Assembly: GCF_001022965.1 (NCBI RefSeq) | Contig: NZ_LECZ01000027.1 | Location: forward strand, 62,001 to 126,000 | DNA length: 64,000 nucleotides | Reading direction: 5' to 3' | Source: Enterobacter genomosp. O | Lineage (GTDB): Bacteria > Pseudomonadota > Gammaproteobacteria > Enterobacterales > Enterobacteriaceae | Shown: in pieces, positions 47,493-59,164 of the stretch | Layout of the letters: each line of letters starts with the position of its first letter | Numbering within the stretch: the stretch's first letter is position 1 | Position numbers and translations under genes: made by a program | The notes under the pieces: model-generated | Database searches by the model: none | The model's input: the letters and a program-made list of their open reading frames with translations, nothing else | What the model was told of the DNA's origin: nothing

Positions 47493-49480
47493 CGCTGTTT
47501 ACGCGCTTGATATCGTTTTAGCCATCGCTCGAATGCGGCAGCGGGCATCGGCTTAGCAAACAGAAAACCCTGCCGTTCGTTGACGCCGTTCTTGGTCAGA
47601 AAGGCGTCTTCTTTTGCACTTTCGACCCCTTCGGCAATCACCTGCAGGTTCAGCGCCTGCGCCACCGCGACGATGGCGCGCACCAGAGACTGGGAAATTG
47701 ACTGCTTATGAATATCCCTGACAAAGGATTGATCGAGCTTGATGGCGTCGATGGGGAAACGGGCCAGCTGGGAGAGGGAAGAGTAGCCGGTACCAAAATC
47801 GTCCAGGTGAATTTGCGCCCCGAGCCGGCTGAACTGCTGGATCACCGAGAGCGCCAGCTCTTCGTTCTCAATAAGACAGCTTTCGGTTAATTCAACGTCG
47901 ACGGGGCAGTATTCAAAGTTAAGATCTTTTAGCGCCTGCTTTAAATCACTGAAAATAGTCTGGTCGGCCAGCTGTCGCGCTGAGACGTTCACGGCCACGC
48001 GCAGGTTTATCCCCTTATCGCGCCATTTCGCCACCTGGCGAACCACATCGAGCATGACCCAGCGCCCCAGCGGCACAATCAGGCCCGATTCCTCGGCATA
48101 AGAGATAAACTCCAGCGGCGGAATCAAGCCGCGTTCCGGTGATTGCCAGCGGACCAGCGCCTCAAGGCTTCTGATCTCCCCGCGCCAGGTTATTTTAGGC
48201 TGGTAGTGGATCAGGAGCTGATCGTTATCCAGCGCTTTACGCAGGTTGGTATCCAGCCAGAGATACTCAAACACGCGCTGGTTCATCTCGGGCGAGAAGA
48301 CGCAGAACTTGCCGCGACCGTTCTCTTTGGCGGTATACATGGCGGTATCGGCGTTACGAATGACGCTTTCCCGGTCGTTACCGTGCTGCGGAGCGAGGGC
48401 GATGCCCAGAGAGCAACCGGTGTAAACCTCAATCAGACCGATTCTGAACGGCTGGCGCAGGCGGGTCAAAATGCGCGACGCCATCGCTTCCAGAGAACCC
48501 TGAGAGGTATTGGTGGCCATGACGATAAACTCATCGCCGCCAAGTCGCGCCAGCACCTGTCCTTCATCCAGACAGCTCAAAATGGCGAGAGCGACGGCCT
48601 GTAACAGCTGATCGCCAAACATATGCCCGTAGGCGTCGTTGACCTTTTTAAAGTTATCCAGATCGAGATACACCACGCCAACCTGCGTATCGCCGCGGCT
48701 GGTGATGGCGTCGGAAATCAGTTCATGAATGGCATTACGGTTTGGCAAGCCGGTGATGGTATCGGTATTGGCCAGCACGCGCAGCCGCTCCTGCGCGCGG
48801 CGCTCCTCGGTAATATCGGTACCGGAACAGATAAGGAAAATTTCATTTTTACCGCTGCCGCTGTGAACGAACTTATTTCTGAACAGAAACAACCGCTGCC
48901 CTTTACGCGTTTTAATCCAGCGTTCGACCTCGTAGGAGCTGCCGTTACGGAAGAAACCGGTGATATTACGCTTTGAGGCTGCCGCTTCGCTGCGGCTCAT
49001 AAACAGCTTAAACACGTTCTGACCAATCACTTCGTGTTCTTTCAGGCCGGTATACTCTTCGCTCAGCCGGTTAAAACGCTGAATATTGCCGTTTTGATCG
49101 AGAATAACAATGACGGAGTTGGCCTCTGAGACAACCTGTTCCGCGAAAGAGAGACCCTGAGCCAGATCGCGCGCGACGGAGGGCGTATCGTTCCATGCTG
49201 AAGCGGTGCCGGCCCACTCGTTGCGGGTAATTTTTCGCCCCACAAGATGCACCGGGACATCTTCCCCGTACAAAGAGAGCGACATGGAGATGCTGGAGGT
49301 AATAACGGTTAACTGACGGATGAGATCGGCCTGTTCATCGTCCAGTGACACCACCTGAGTGACATCGGCGTTTTCGCTGGTGGCAAGGTGCAGAGCATTG
49401 CTGTCAGCTGACAGGCGCCACCAGGGGCTGTGCGTCCCCATGTAACGAAACAGCAAATTCTGCTCCAGATCGTCCATCAT
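47489..49480 (-). CDS. rpfR: DSF receptor and c-di-GMP enzyme RpfR (PdeR/Gmr/YciR)
   Basis: The 663-residue protein has an N-terminal FI domain (about 1-95; [16 protein letters not shown]), a PAS domain (about 115-225; [20 protein letters not shown]), a GGDEF domain with intact GGDEF at 314-318 and an EAL domain with E440-A441-L442 and [12 protein letters not shown]. It is the orthologue of E. coli PdeR. In Cronobacter and Burkholderia, DSF binding to PAS raises its phosphodiesterase activity, and the FI domain holds RpfF. With both catalytic motifs intact it may make and break c-di-GMP. The name rpfR is used because rpfF is present. Confidence 0.93.
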   Translation of the reverse strand: MMDDLEQNLLFRYMGTHSPWWRLSADSNALHLATSENADVTQVVSLDDEQADLIRQLTVITSSISMSLSLYGEDVPVHLVGRKITRNEWAGTASAWNDTPSVARDLAQGLSFAEQVVSEANSVIVILDQNGNIQRFNRLSEEYTGLKEHEVIGQNVFKLFMSRSEAAASKRNITGFFRNGSSYEVERWIKTRKGQRLFLFRNKFVHSGSGKNEIFLICSGTDITEERRAQERLRVLANTDTITGLPNRNAIHELISDAITSRGDTQVGVVYLDLDNFKKVNDAYGHMFGDQLLQAVALAILSCLDEGQVLARLGGDEFIVMATNTSQGSLEAMASRILTRLRQPFRIGLIEVYTGCSLGIALAPQHGNDRESVIRNADTAMYTAKENGRGKFCVFSPEMNQRVFEYLWLDTNLRKALDNDQLLIHYQPKITWRGEIRSLEALVRWQSPERGLIPPLEFISYAEESGLIVPLGRWVMLDVVRQVAKWRDKGINLRVAVNVSARQLADQTIFSDLKQALKDLNFEYCPVDVELTESCLIENEELALSVIQQFSRLGAQIHLDDFGTGYSSLSQLARFPIDAIKLDQSFVRDIHKQSISQSLVRAIVAVAQALNLQVIAEGVESAKEDAFLTKNGVNERQGFLFAKPMPAAAFERWLKRYQARKQR

Positions 49481-49754
49481 GTCTTCTCCCGCCGCTGTTC
49501 ATTAGCGCACAAATTATTCATTTGCAGTCGACTTTTCCGTTGCGAAACAGCGGCAAAACCGAAGTGAACTTATTGTTTTTCCCTGTTTTCTTATATTAAA
49601 ACGAGTCGGGTAAAAAAGAATACTCAGCGTATAAAAATTCACGTAACCGAATATAACAACACTCTTTTACTGTAGATAATTATGGCGAGTTTGGGCGGCA
49701 GTAAACGGAAAATAGTGAGAAAAAATGATGATTTTGTGGCGGGGATAAAAAGAA
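49481..49754. other. AT-rich region between rpfR and rnb
   Basis: About 270 bp with no supportable gene. It should hold the rpfR promoter (minus strand); the ribosome site is a weak GGGAGAAG. A run of T and A tracts (49560-49650) is visible. Nothing else was assigned. Confidence 0.4.
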
Positions 49755-49794
49755 AAATTGTCGGCCCCTCCGGAAAGGAAATGGCCGACAATTT
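49755..49794 (-). terminator. Terminator of rnb (minus strand)
   Basis: AAATTGTCGGCC and GGCCGACAATTT form a perfect 12-bp stem with a 16-base loop. On the minus strand T-rich sequence follows, ten bases after the rnb stop. Confidence 0.8.
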
Positions 49795-49803
49795 AACAGG
49801 TTA

Positions 49804-51738
49804 TCAGGCGACAGGGCGCGCGATAATACTGCGGGTTTCCATGCGGACTTCGGCGATGTTTACGTCAATCACGTCTGTGACTTTGTAAACTGTTTCACCT
49901 TTAATTTGCACCGTCCCGTTTTCCTGACTGCAGACCATTTCGTCGCGTACGGCATGCAGGAACGGAGCAGGAATAAAGGCGACAGCGCCGTTATCCACCA
50001 GGCGGACGCGCATACCGCCGCGGCTGATATCAATGATCTCTGCGGCGAAACGGGTATCCGTACCAGCTTTATCCTGCAGGAAGCGCGCGTACAGCCAGTC
50101 TCCCACGTCACGCTCCGCCATGCGGTTCAGGCGGCGACGTTCGGCCATCTGCAGCGTGGTATCCTCCTGAGGACGCGCGATCGTTTCGCCTTTGATAATC
50201 GCTTTCAGCAGACGGTGGTTAACCATATCGCCATACTTACGGATTGGAGAGGTCCAGGTAGCGTAAGCTTCCAGACCGAGACCAAAGTGCGGGCCCGGCT
50301 CTGTGCTGATTTCCGCGAAGGACTGGAAGCGACGAATGCGGCTGTCCAGGAAACCGGACGGCTGCGCGTCCAGCTCACGACGAAGTTTGCAGAAGCCCGG
50401 CAGCGTCAGCACTTCTTCCGGATCAACGTGCACATCATGATTCTTCAGCAGGGCCGCCAGCGCTTCGGTGTTCGCAGGATCAAAACCGGTGTGGACGTTG
50501 TAAATGCCGAAGCCCAGCTTGTCGCGCAGCACGCGTGCGGCACAAATGTTGGCAGAAATCATCGCTTCTTCAACAATGCGGTTCGCAATGCGTCGCGGCT
50601 CGGCCACGATATCCAGCACTTCGCCTTTTTCACCCAGAACAAAGCGGTAATCCGGACGGTCTTTGAACACCAGCGCGTGGGTTTTACGCCACTCGCCGCG
50701 GTTCAGGCAGATACGCTGCAGCAGACGGATCTGCGCGGCAATAGCGTCTGATTCAGGTTTCCAGCTACCGGTATTTTCAAGCCAGTCGGACACGTTATCG
50801 TAGGCCAGCTTGGCTTTCGATTCGATGGTAGCGGCAAAGAACTCGATATCGTCTTCAATCGCGCCATCCGCTGCGATGGTCATGCGGCAGGCAAGGACCG
50901 GGCGCACTTCATTGGGGCGCAGCGAGCAGAGATCGTCTGACAGCTCGCGCGGCAGCATCGGAATGTTGAAGCCTGGCAGGTAGTTGGTGAAGGCACGGAT
51001 TTTCGCCGCGTCATCCAGCTTGCTGCCTTCGGCAATCCAGGCGGTGGGATCGGCAATGGCAACCGTCAAATGCAGTTTGCCATCGGCGCTCTCTTCAGCG
51101 TAGAGCGCGTCATCCATATCTTCCGTGCTGGCGCTGTCGATGGTGACAAATTCCAGGGCAGTGAGATCGCGACGCGTCAGACCTTCGTCCTGCATCTCCG
51201 TCGCCACGCCGTTAGGTGCTTCTTTTTCAAGATTATGGCGCGCGAGCGTGACCCACCACGGCACGAAATGGTCGGCACCAAAGGTGATGAACTGGGTCAA
51301 TTCAGCATAAAAACCGCGATCGCCTTTCAGAGGATGACGGCGCATTTCTGCTACGGCCCAGTCACCTTCTTTAAAATCATGCTCAACACCGCGGGCGGCT
51401 CGGCAGGGGATGGCATCTTTCAGCAGGGGATGATCCGGCACGATAGACAGACGATCGTCTTTTCTCTGCACCTTACCCACAAAGCGGGTCAGGAACGGTT
51501 CGATAAGTTCTTCCGGCTCGGCGGACTCTCGTTCCTTTTCGGTATGAATGACGGCCATGACGCGGTCGCCATGCATCACTTTCTTCATCTGCGGTGGCGG
51601 AATGAAGTAGCTTTTCTGCGCGTCAACTTCAAGGAAGCCAAAGCCCTTTTCCGTGGCTTTTACGACCCCTTCTGCACGCGGCGTCTGGGAATGCAGTTGC
51701 TGTTTAAGCTGCGCTAGCAGCGGGTTGTCCTGAAACAT
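49804..51738 (-). CDS. rnb: Exoribonuclease II (RNase II)
   Basis: The 644-residue 3'-5' exoribonuclease has an N-terminal cold-shock part ([21 protein letters not shown]), the RNB catalytic domain with metal-binding Asp residues in [18 protein letters not shown] (about 200-217) and [24 protein letters not shown], and a C-terminal S1 domain. It degrades single-stranded RNA processively to short oligonucleotides. The length equals E. coli RNase II. It is transcribed away from yciW, and a terminator follows. Confidence 0.96.
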   Translation of the reverse strand: MFQDNPLLAQLKQQLHSQTPRAEGVVKATEKGFGFLEVDAQKSYFIPPPQMKKVMHGDRVMAVIHTEKERESAEPEELIEPFLTRFVGKVQRKDDRLSIVPDHPLLKDAIPCRAARGVEHDFKEGDWAVAEMRRHPLKGDRGFYAELTQFITFGADHFVPWWVTLARHNLEKEAPNGVATEMQDEGLTRRDLTALEFVTIDSASTEDMDDALYAEESADGKLHLTVAIADPTAWIAEGSKLDDAAKIRAFTNYLPGFNIPMLPRELSDDLCSLRPNEVRPVLACRMTIAADGAIEDDIEFFAATIESKAKLAYDNVSDWLENTGSWKPESDAIAAQIRLLQRICLNRGEWRKTHALVFKDRPDYRFVLGEKGEVLDIVAEPRRIANRIVEEAMISANICAARVLRDKLGFGIYNVHTGFDPANTEALAALLKNHDVHVDPEEVLTLPGFCKLRRELDAQPSGFLDSRIRRFQSFAEISTEPGPHFGLGLEAYATWTSPIRKYGDMVNHRLLKAIIKGETIARPQEDTTLQMAERRRLNRMAERDVGDWLYARFLQDKAGTDTRFAAEIIDISRGGMRVRLVDNGAVAFIPAPFLHAVRDEMVCSQENGTVQIKGETVYKVTDVIDVNIAEVRMETRSIIARPVA

Positions 51739-51826
51739 AATGTTCTATTTTCGTAGCCATTGAGCGGCTGACAGTTTTACGCGATTCTCACTGTCTCAGC
51801 AAGCGGTCTTTGGGTAATTAGTATGG

Positions 51827-52813
51827 TTATTCCTCTTTGCCAAACGCGACTTTCAGACGCGTAAGCCAGCCATCAAACGCACTTTGGGTAAGCAGCGAGA
51901 TCGCCTGTTCGGCAGAGAGTCCTTGATCCGTGAGCGGGGTAAACTGTGCGGCACTGAAGCGGTCCGGAGAGCGCGTCAGCAGTTCGACCGCTGCCGAAAG
52001 TGCAGGAGAAGTCAGAGAAATCTCTTCGCGACTGTTGATCAGGATTTCTCCCGTCAGGTCGAGCAGCGACGGCTCATGGCAAAGAACCGGCGTCAGGGCT
52101 TCAAGCGCGGGTTCTGCCTGCCAGCGGGACAGCGACTCAAGCTGATGCGCGCTCGCATAGCGCAGCTCGACGACCGGCAAAAGCGGCACCCAGGCGTTGT
52201 GGCTCGCGGGCAGGGTGTGCGGCTGAATATGATGGCCAGGCAACCAGCGAACGGGTTGTCCTAACAGCGCCTGAAAAACCGCGACCACGCGCGCCTGAAA
52301 ACCAATAAAGCCGATAATCTGGTTAATCACCACAATGTCATATATTGACAGGCCAACCTCATCAAGCTGGTTCTGCGCTTTATCATCAATGACATCAGGG
52401 GAGCTGGAAAGCTGGCGGGCATACTGCGTGATTTGCGCCAGGCGTTGGTTGCTTTCGCGCGAGGAGTCCGGGCCGGGTAGTGGGGCGAGGAGGGCGGCGT
52501 AATGGTTACAAAGCCGCTGAACGCCACAGGCCTGTGCGACCGTCAACGCGGTACTGAGCCGATCGTAGGCGCTGAGCGTATGCAGGCGGTTCACGGGAAT
52601 CGAGAGCGGAAACAGCTGGTGGCATAAGGCTCTGGCAGGGGCAAACCAGCCAGAACAGGCGGCGACAATCTCATCAGGCAAAGCTAAATCGAGCAAAAAA
52701 CGATCGTCGACGTTAGCGGCTTCGGGCACCAGAGGCAGAACATCCGTCTGCGCGTGGTTTGACTGGGTTTCGTGGTACCAGTGGCCTTTGCCGGAAAAAC
52801 GGCGTTGTTCCAT
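51827..52813 (-). CDS. yciW: CMD-domain protein YciW
   Basis: The 328-residue protein starts MEQRRFSGKGHWYHETQSNH and has a carboxymuconolactone-decarboxylase/AhpD-like helical core (about 60-195; GVQRLCNHYAAL and LSIYDIVVINQIIGFIGFQARVV). AhpD Cys-x-x-Cys residues are absent, so a peroxidase role is not supported by what is visible. E. coli yciW belongs to the CysB regulon and is linked to cysteine metabolism. It lies between fabI and rnb on the same strand. Confidence 0.87.
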   Translation of the reverse strand: MEQRRFSGKGHWYHETQSNHAQTDVLPLVPEAANVDDRFLLDLALPDEIVAACSGWFAPARALCHQLFPLSIPVNRLHTLSAYDRLSTALTVAQACGVQRLCNHYAALLAPLPGPDSSRESNQRLAQITQYARQLSSSPDVIDDKAQNQLDEVGLSIYDIVVINQIIGFIGFQARVVAVFQALLGQPVRWLPGHHIQPHTLPASHNAWVPLLPVVELRYASAHQLESLSRWQAEPALEALTPVLCHEPSLLDLTGEILINSREEISLTSPALSAAVELLTRSPDRFSAAQFTPLTDQGLSAEQAISLLTQSAFDGWLTRLKVAFGKEE

Positions 52814-52934
52814 GTGCGTTCCTTGATCTCAAAATGGCGATCAATATCCTGGCGTAACGCAGATAAAGGGAAAAATATTGTTAGGTGATAACAAATAGCA
52901 GAACGGAATAACGGAGGAGTGGTGCGGGAGGAAA

Positions 52935-52960
52935 ACTCTCTTCCCCTGCGGGAAGAGAGT
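52935..52960 (-). terminator. Terminator of fabI (minus strand)
   Basis: ACTCTCTTCCC and GGGAAGAGAGT form a perfect 11-bp stem with a CTGC loop, followed on the minus strand by TTTTCC. It is seven bases past the fabI stop. Confidence 0.8.
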
Positions 52961-52966
52961 CACAGC

Positions 52967-53755
52967 TTATTTAATTTCCAGCTCGTTCATTGCAGCGATG
53001 TTGAAGCCGCCGTCAACGTGAACCACTTCGCCGGAGATACCCGCGGAAAGGTCAGAGCACAGGAAGGCTGCAGAGTTACCCACATCTTCAATGGTAACAG
53101 TACGACGAATCGGGGTAACCGCTTCGCAGTGTGCCAGCATTTTACGGAAATCTTTGATGCCGGAAGCTGCCAGGGTGCGGATAGGACCAGCAGAGATGGC
53201 GTTAACGCGCACGCCTTCAGGACCCATTGCGTTCGCCATGTAGCGTACGTTTGCTTCCAGAGACGCTTTAGCCAGACCCATTACGTTGTAGTTAGGGATA
53301 GCACGTTCTGCGCCCAGGTAAGACAGGGTCAGCAGGGCTGCGCCCGGGTTCAGCATCGCGCGGCAAGATTTAGCCATCGCAACGAAGCTGTAGGAGCTGA
53401 TGTCGTGAGCGATTTTGAAGCCATCACGGGTTACCGCGTTCACGTAGTCGCCGTCCAGCTGGTCGCCAGGAGCGAAGCCGATGGAGTGAACGAAGCCGTC
53501 GAATTTCGGCCATGATTTTGCCAGTTCAGCAAACATGCCATCGATGCTTTCGTCTTGTGCAACGTCACATTCCAGAACAATGCTGGAACCCAGCTGTGCG
53601 GCAAACTCTTCAACACGGCCTTTCAGCTTGTCGTTCTGGTAGGTGAACGCCAGCTCAGCGCCTTCGCGATGCATTGCCTGCGCGATGCCGTATGCGATGG
53701 ACAGTTTGCTGGCAACGCCAGTCACCAGAATGCGCTTACCGGAAAGAAAACCCAT
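52967..53755 (-). CDS. fabI: Enoyl-[acyl-carrier-protein] reductase (NADH)
   Basis: The 262-residue SDR-fold enzyme does the last reduction in each round of fatty-acid elongation and is the triclosan target. The catalytic Tyr and Lys are in the [18 protein letters not shown] block (Y156 and K163), and the nucleotide site [16 protein letters not shown] opens the fold. Gly93 in [10 protein letters not shown] is the residue usually altered in triclosan resistance and is unchanged. I start at [13 protein letters not shown] and reject a 27-codon extension. It is transcribed on its own. Confidence 0.96.
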   Translation of the reverse strand: MGFLSGKRILVTGVASKLSIAYGIAQAMHREGAELAFTYQNDKLKGRVEEFAAQLGSSIVLECDVAQDESIDGMFAELAKSWPKFDGFVHSIGFAPGDQLDGDYVNAVTRDGFKIAHDISSYSFVAMAKSCRAMLNPGAALLTLSYLGAERAIPNYNVMGLAKASLEANVRYMANAMGPEGVRVNAISAGPIRTLAASGIKDFRKMLAHCEAVTPIRRTVTIEDVGNSAAFLCSDLSAGISGEVVHVDGGFNIAAMNELEIK

Positions 53756-53879
53756 AGCTTTAATCCTTATATTCATTGTTGTGCCGATTGTCATCATATC
53801 GGGACAATCGTCGTTAAAACGCGGCGATAATATCACGTGTCGCGTGCTTAGTTAATCCGACCACTCTTTCAATGCACGC

Positions 53880-54686
53880 TTATCGGTCTTTTCGCCACGC
53901 ATCAGCCGTCAATGCTTCACCGAAATGACCGGCAATCAGGCGTTTTGTCAGTTCGTGGAGCGGGGAGGCCATTACATCCGCCGTGCTGCCGCGCTCGACG
54001 ACTTCCCCCTGATGCATGACCATCACCTGATCGCTGATGTGCTTCATCATCCCCAGATGCTGGGTGACGTAGATATAAGAGATACCCTGTTTTTCCTGCA
54101 GCTCCAGCATCAGGTTAATTAGCTGTGAACGCATCGACATATCGAGCGAGGCAAGCGCTTCGTCAGCGATGATCACTTTCGGGCGCAAAATCAGCGCACG
54201 CGCCAGACCCAGACGCTGTTTCTGACCGGGGGCCAGCATGTGCGGGTAGTAGCTTTCGTGATCCGGTAACAGCCCAACCATGCGCAGGGTTTCAAAGACG
54301 CGCTTACGGCGCGCCTCCGGCTCCAGGTCGGTGTTCAGGCGCAGCGGAAAATCGAGGATCTGCGAAATGCGCTGGCGTGGATTCAGCGAGGTTGACGGAT
54401 CCTGGAAGATCATGCGGATGCGTTGGCTTCGGAAAGAGTAATCCCCGAACGCCAGAGGGTGATCGTCAATCAATACCTCGCCTGCGGTGGGTTCAACCAT
54501 GCCGGCGAGCATTTTCGCCAGGGTAGATTTCCCGGAACCGTTCTCGCCGATGATCGCCAGGGTCTGTTTTTCACGCAGGGTAAAGCTCAGGGGTTTTACC
54601 GCTTCGACGGTTTGACGGTGAAACAGCCCCGTACGGTAGCGAAAGGTCTTACTCAGGTTGCGGACTTCCAGCAAGGTTTCGACCAT
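53880..54686 (-). CDS. sapF: Sap peptide/putrescine ABC transporter ATPase SapF
   Basis: The 268-residue ATPase has Walker A GENGSGKSTL, Q-loop IFQDPSTSLNPRQRIS, signature-like LAPGQKQRLGL, Walker B VIIADEALASLDM and switch VTQHLGMM. It pairs with SapD to power the SapBC channel. The LAPGQ in place of LSGGQ is a known feature of SapF. The gene begins one base after the sapD stop. It is the last of the five genes; fabI starts 124 bp downstream on the same strand. ycjD, between them in E. coli, is absent. Confidence 0.95.
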   Translation of the reverse strand: MVETLLEVRNLSKTFRYRTGLFHRQTVEAVKPLSFTLREKQTLAIIGENGSGKSTLAKMLAGMVEPTAGEVLIDDHPLAFGDYSFRSQRIRMIFQDPSTSLNPRQRISQILDFPLRLNTDLEPEARRKRVFETLRMVGLLPDHESYYPHMLAPGQKQRLGLARALILRPKVIIADEALASLDMSMRSQLINLMLELQEKQGISYIYVTQHLGMMKHISDQVMVMHQGEVVERGSTADVMASPLHELTKRLIAGHFGEALTADAWRKDR

Positions 54687-54687
54687 T

Positions 54688-55680
54688 TCACTCTCTCTCC
54701 ATGTTCAGCGGGAAATGACAGGCGTAAAGATGATTTTTGGCCCCGGCCAGGCGCGGCGTCTCGATACATTTACGCTGAGCATAGGGGCAACGTGGCCCAA
54801 GACGGCAGCCAATCGGCAAGGATTCCAGCAGCGGAATAGCCCCTGGCAGGGTATTCAGGCGGCTCTTGTGCGGCATGGCGCTGCCAAAATCCGGAATGGC
54901 GCGGATAAGCGCCTGCGTATACGGATGATGCGGGGCGTTGATAAGATCTTCACTCGGCGCGGTTTCGACCGTTTGCCCGCAATACATCACATCGATTTTG
55001 TCCGCCCATTTGCTGAGCATTTGCAGGTCATGGCTGATCAGCAAAATAGTGGTGTTGTTATTCTGGTTGAGACGCGACAGCAGGCGGAAAATTTGCGCCT
55101 GCGTTGTGGGCTCCATCGCGTTCGTGGGTTCATCCGCAATCAGCAAACGCGGCTGATTGGCCAGCGCGATGGCAATCATCACTTTCTGGCATTCGCCGTC
55201 GGTCAGCTCATACGGGAAACTGCGCATCGCATCTTTGTGATCTTTGATCCCGACGCGGTGCAGGAGCTCAATCGCGCGACGCTTGCGCCAGCCCACGCGC
55301 TGCCACCAGCGGCCTTTATAGGTCCAGCCGGGAATGTTCTGCATCAGCTGTTTGCCCACCCGTTCGGACGGGTCGAGACAGGACTGCGGCTCCTGGAATA
55401 TCATCGAGACGTTATGCCCGACCAGCTTGCGCCGCTCGCGAGGGGAGAGGCGCAGCAGGTCGATATCATCAAAGCGCATACGGTCAGCGGTCACGCGCCA
55501 GTTGTCTTTCGCCACGCCGCAAATGGCTTTGGCAATCAGGCTTTTTCCGGAGCCAGATTCCCCCACCAGCCCGCGAATTTCACCCTCAGCGAGGGTAATG
55601 CTGATGCGATCGACGGCTTTAACCCAGCCTTCACCGGTTCTGAATTCAATGGTGAGGTTACGAATATCAAGAAGCGGCAT
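54688..55680 (-). CDS. sapD: Sap ABC transporter ATPase SapD
   Basis: The 330-residue ATPase shows Walker [15 protein letters not shown]-loop [19 protein letters not shown], Walker [15 protein letters not shown] and switch LISHDLQML. The signature region reads [15 protein letters not shown], not LSGGQ. The C-terminal domain holds cysteines [16 protein letters not shown]. coli SapD also binds ATP and supports potassium uptake by Trk. It belongs to the Sap transporter linked to antimicrobial-peptide resistance in Salmonella and putrescine export in E. coli. It overlaps sapC by one base. Confidence 0.95.
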   Translation of the reverse strand: MPLLDIRNLTIEFRTGEGWVKAVDRISITLAEGEIRGLVGESGSGKSLIAKAICGVAKDNWRVTADRMRFDDIDLLRLSPRERRKLVGHNVSMIFQEPQSCLDPSERVGKQLMQNIPGWTYKGRWWQRVGWRKRRAIELLHRVGIKDHKDAMRSFPYELTDGECQKVMIAIALANQPRLLIADEPTNAMEPTTQAQIFRLLSRLNQNNNTTILLISHDLQMLSKWADKIDVMYCGQTVETAPSEDLINAPHHPYTQALIRAIPDFGSAMPHKSRLNTLPGAIPLLESLPIGCRLGPRCPYAQRKCIETPRLAGAKNHLYACHFPLNMERE

Positions 55681-56570
55681 TATTGCACCCCCGCGTTAAT
55701 TGCACGGCGAATACCGTCGCCCAGCAGGTTGATCAGCAATACGCTCACCATAATCGCCGCGCCTGGCAGCATGACCGTCCACGGCGCAACGTAGATCAAC
55801 TCCAGCGCGTCACCGAGCATCGCACCCCATTCAGGCGACGGCAGCTGTGCGCCGAGGTCGAGGAAGCCTAGCGCAGCGATATCCAGAATCGCCATCGACA
55901 GGGCGCGGGTGATTTCGGTGACCAGCCCGGCGGCGATGTTTGGCAAAACGGCAAACCAAAGAATATTGAAGGTCGTCGCGCCGTCCAGACGGGCCGCGAC
56001 GACATACTCTTTCTCCAGCTCGTCATGCACCATGCTGTAAACCGATCGCACGATGCGGGGCAGAATAGCCAGCCAGACCGCGAACATGGCATGCGACAGA
56101 TGCGGACCGGCAAAGGCAACGACAATGATCGCCAGCAGCAGAGAAGGAATGGAGAGCAGCGTGTCCAGAATGTGGTTAAGCACCGCCGAGCGCAGGCCGT
56201 GCGTGGAGCCTGCAAAAATGCCCAGCGCCAGTCCACAGACAGTGGCCGCGAGCGTCACCACAAATGCGCCGCCTACCGTCTGGGCGGCACCGCTCAGCAG
56301 GCGGCTCAGCACGTCGCGTCCCAGATCGTCCGTCCCCAGGAAGAAAGAGACTTCGCCATAGCGGGACCAGGAAGGCGGCAGCAGCTGATAGCCAAGGAAC
56401 TGCTGGTCAATGCCATACGGCGCAAACCACGAGCCAAAGACGCACAGCAACACCAGCCCGGCGCAGCCGTAAAGGCCGATCATTGCCGTGGTGTCACCAT
56501 AGAATTTACGCCACACGGTACGCAGCACGCCGGGCGTGCGCTTTTCACTGTATACGCTATCGTAAGGCAT
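55680..56570 (-). CDS. sapC: Sap ABC transporter permease SapC
   Basis: The 296-residue membrane protein is a DppC-type permease with six helices, the first near 33-53 ([20 protein letters not shown]). The EAA loop is in [21 protein letters not shown]. With SapB it forms the membrane channel. Its coding region overlaps the end of sapB by 14 bases and its stop overlaps sapD by one, so all five sap genes are translationally linked. The length matches E. coli. Confidence 0.95.
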   Translation of the reverse strand: MPYDSVYSEKRTPGVLRTVWRKFYGDTTAMIGLYGCAGLVLLCVFGSWFAPYGIDQQFLGYQLLPPSWSRYGEVSFFLGTDDLGRDVLSRLLSGAAQTVGGAFVVTLAATVCGLALGIFAGSTHGLRSAVLNHILDTLLSIPSLLLAIIVVAFAGPHLSHAMFAVWLAILPRIVRSVYSMVHDELEKEYVVAARLDGATTFNILWFAVLPNIAAGLVTEITRALSMAILDIAALGFLDLGAQLPSPEWGAMLGDALELIYVAPWTVMLPGAAIMVSVLLINLLGDGIRRAINAGVQ

Positions 56571-57522
56571 ACCATTCCTTATGCTTCAATGGGTTAGCCA
56601 TGGCACCCAGAATATCGGACAACACGTTAACAATAATCACCAGCGAACCAATTACCATCACACCCGCGGAAATAGCCGCGTAGTCCTGCTGGCGAATAGC
56701 GTTAATCAGCCACCGGCCCAGCCCGGGCCAGCTAAAGACCATTTCGGTGATCATGGCCAGCGTGAGCATGGTGGAAAACTGTAATCCCAGACGCGGAATA
56801 ACCGGCGGCAGCGCGTTGTGCAGGACGTTGCGGCGCAGTATGGTCAGACGCGATAGCCCGCGCGTGGCGGCGGCTTTGACGTAGTTTTGATCAAACACCT
56901 CGATGGTGCTCAGGCGCATCAGGCGGATCACTTCAGTCGTTGGGGCAACCGCCAGCGTCAGCACCGGTAATACCATATGGCGCAGGGCGCTGACGATCAT
57001 CTCATGGCGCCAGACGGAATCGGACAGCCACGCGTCAATGATGGCAAATCCCGTCACCGTTTTAACCGTGTAGAGCAGGTCAAAACGACCGGAAACCGGG
57101 AGCCAGCCCATCGTCAGCGAGAAGAATAGCGTCAGCAGCAGCGCCAGCCAAAAGACCGGGATGGAGAAGCCGAGCAGGGCGAGAGCACTGATAAACTTAT
57201 CCTGCCATTTATTGCGATAAATCCCGGCCAGCATGCCCACGGGGATCCCGACCATCAGGGCAAAGCCGAAGGCCAGAATGCACAGCTCCATCGTGGCCGG
57301 GAAGACCTCTTTCAACTGCTCGGAAATCAGCTGCCCGTTGATGCTGGACACGCCAAAATCCCAGTGCAGCAGCCCGTTAAACCAGAAGAGCCAGGCATCC
57401 CACAGCGATGACCCCTGGAGCGGGGCGTGCGGCGTGAAATAGCTCAGGCTGAAGCCGACAAAGTTCAGGAAAAAGAGCGTCACCAGCAGCAACAGGAGCC
57501 GACGTAAGGTAAAAATAATCAT
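56557..57522 (-). CDS. sapB: Sap ABC transporter permease SapB
   Basis: The 321-residue DppB-type permease has an N-terminal helix ([21 protein letters not shown]), a periplasmic loop and five more helices. The coupling loop [20 protein letters not shown] (about residues 200-219) is present. It is the second gene of sapABCDF and overlaps sapA by four bases (ATGA). The complex SapBCDF was shown in E. coli to export putrescine without SapA. The gene is of normal length and intact. Confidence 0.95.
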   Translation of the reverse strand: MIIFTLRRLLLLLVTLFFLNFVGFSLSYFTPHAPLQGSSLWDAWLFWFNGLLHWDFGVSSINGQLISEQLKEVFPATMELCILAFGFALMVGIPVGMLAGIYRNKWQDKFISALALLGFSIPVFWLALLLTLFFSLTMGWLPVSGRFDLLYTVKTVTGFAIIDAWLSDSVWRHEMIVSALRHMVLPVLTLAVAPTTEVIRLMRLSTIEVFDQNYVKAAATRGLSRLTILRRNVLHNALPPVIPRLGLQFSTMLTLAMITEMVFSWPGLGRWLINAIRQQDYAAISAGVMVIGSLVIIVNVLSDILGAMANPLKHKEWYALR

Positions 57523-59159
57523 GGTTTTTTCACCTCTTGTTCTTTTTCACGCGACACGCCGGCGAACGAGGCGTTGCCGAACGGGCTCAGCACCAGGCCT
57601 TTAATATCATAGCGATAGGCCTGTAGACGCAGGGAAGAGGCCAGCGGCAGCACCGGCAGCTCCTGAGCAAGGATCTTCTGCGCTTCGTCATAGGCGTCAA
57701 TGCGTGAGGCCAGCTGTTGGGAAGCGAGCGCTTTTTGCAGCACGGCGTCAAACTCCCGGTTACACCAGTGGGCGTAGTTAGTCTGCGAGTTAATTGCCGC
57801 GCAGCTCAGCAGCGGCCGGAAGAAGCTGTCCGGATCGTTACTGTCGGTGGCCCAGCCGGTCAGGGTTAAATCATGATTCATGTCCATCAGGCGCGCCTCC
57901 TGGAAACGGCCTTCTACCGGTACGATGATCACTTTAACGCCCACCTGCGCCATATCCGCCTGCAGCAGTTCGGCGGTCTTGAGCGGGCTCGGGTTCCACG
58001 CCTGGGAACTGGTCGGCACCCAAAGCTGCAGCGTAAGGTTTTCCGCCCCCAGCGCTTTCAGCTGTTCACGCGCTTTTGCCGGGTTGTATTCCGTAATTTT
58101 AGCCTCACCGTCATAGGCCCACGAGGCGCGCGGTAAAATTGAGGCGGCGGTTTCCGCCGTGCCGTAATAGATCGACTGCATCAGGCGCTGGTTGTTAATC
58201 GCCAGCGCCAGGGCATGACGAACGGCAGGGTTATTCAACGGCGGCTTATCGGTGTTAAAGGCCAGATAAGCGATGTTCATGCCGGGGCGTAACGTCAGGC
58301 GCAGGCGCGGGTCGTCGCGCAAAATGGTGAGCTGGCTGGCAGCAGGCCAGGCGAGCACGTCACATTCCCCGGTGAGCAGTTTCGACAGACGTCCTGTCCC
58401 ACCAGAACCCAAATCAACCACCACCTGTGGCATCAGCGGGGTACCGCGCCAGAAATGTTCATGGCGCTGCAGACGAATATATTGCCCGGCGCGGTATTCG
58501 GCCAGCTGGAACGGACCGGTGCCGACCGGCTGGCGATCGAGCTGCTCCTGACGATCTTTTTTCGTCAACTTCGCCGCGTATTCAGCAGACATGACGGACG
58601 CATAGTGGGTCGCCAGGTGCCAGAGGAAGGAGGCATCCGGGCGCGTCAGGCTGAATTCAACCGTCCGGTTATCCAGCTTGCGCACGCTCTTAACCGTATC
58701 GGCAAACTGCAGGCTGTCGAAATAGGGGAAGTTACCGCCATTAACGTTATGCCACGGGTGATTGCGGTTAAAGATACGCTGGAAGGTAAAGACCACGTCG
58801 TCCGCGTTCAGCTTGCGCGTGGGGGTAAACCACGGGGTGCGCTGGAACGCGACGTCATCGCGCAGATGAAAACGGTAGGTGGCGCCGTTATCCAGCACTT
58901 CCCAGCTTTCGGCAAGCTCGGGTACCAGACGGTAGGTGTAAGGGTCGACATCAAGCAGTCGATCGTAAAGCTGTGCGGCAAGGGTATCCACAATCAGGCC
59001 GCTGCCCGCTTTCTGCGGGTTAAAGGTATCCACCTGGCCGCTCACGCAATAGACGAAGCCGCTGTCACGAATGTCAGGCTGCGGCGTTTGCCTGGGGACA
59101 GCAAAGGCCAGGCTGCTGAACAGACCGAGTGCAAAAAAGGACGATAAAACCAGACGCAT
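57519..59159 (-). CDS. sapA: Sap periplasmic peptide-binding protein SapA
   Basis: The 546-residue SBP family 5 protein has a signal peptide cleaved after SSLAFA (about residue 20). Family segments are [27 protein letters not shown] and [20 protein letters not shown]. SapA binds cationic antimicrobial peptides and haem in Salmonella and Haemophilus. It is the first gene of sapABCDF. The 430-bp AT-rich region and the integrase remnant lie upstream of its promoter. The start is [12 protein letters not shown], which follows ATTTTTAAGG on the minus strand. Confidence 0.95.
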   Translation of the reverse strand: MRLVLSSFFALGLFSSLAFAVPRQTPQPDIRDSGFVYCVSGQVDTFNPQKAGSGLIVDTLAAQLYDRLLDVDPYTYRLVPELAESWEVLDNGATYRFHLRDDVAFQRTPWFTPTRKLNADDVVFTFQRIFNRNHPWHNVNGGNFPYFDSLQFADTVKSVRKLDNRTVEFSLTRPDASFLWHLATHYASVMSAEYAAKLTKKDRQEQLDRQPVGTGPFQLAEYRAGQYIRLQRHEHFWRGTPLMPQVVVDLGSGGTGRLSKLLTGECDVLAWPAASQLTILRDDPRLRLTLRPGMNIAYLAFNTDKPPLNNPAVRHALALAINNQRLMQSIYYGTAETAASILPRASWAYDGEAKITEYNPAKAREQLKALGAENLTLQLWVPTSSQAWNPSPLKTAELLQADMAQVGVKVIIVPVEGRFQEARLMDMNHDLTLTGWATDSNDPDSFFRPLLSCAAINSQTNYAHWCNREFDAVLQKALASQQLASRIDAYDEAQKILAQELPVLPLASSLRLQAYRYDIKGLVLSPFGNASFAGVSREKEQEVKKP

Positions 59160-59164
59160 AATTT

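Noticed and set aside
54658-55794. 378-codon plus-strand frame over sapD
   Set aside because: Antisense to sapD with no family features.
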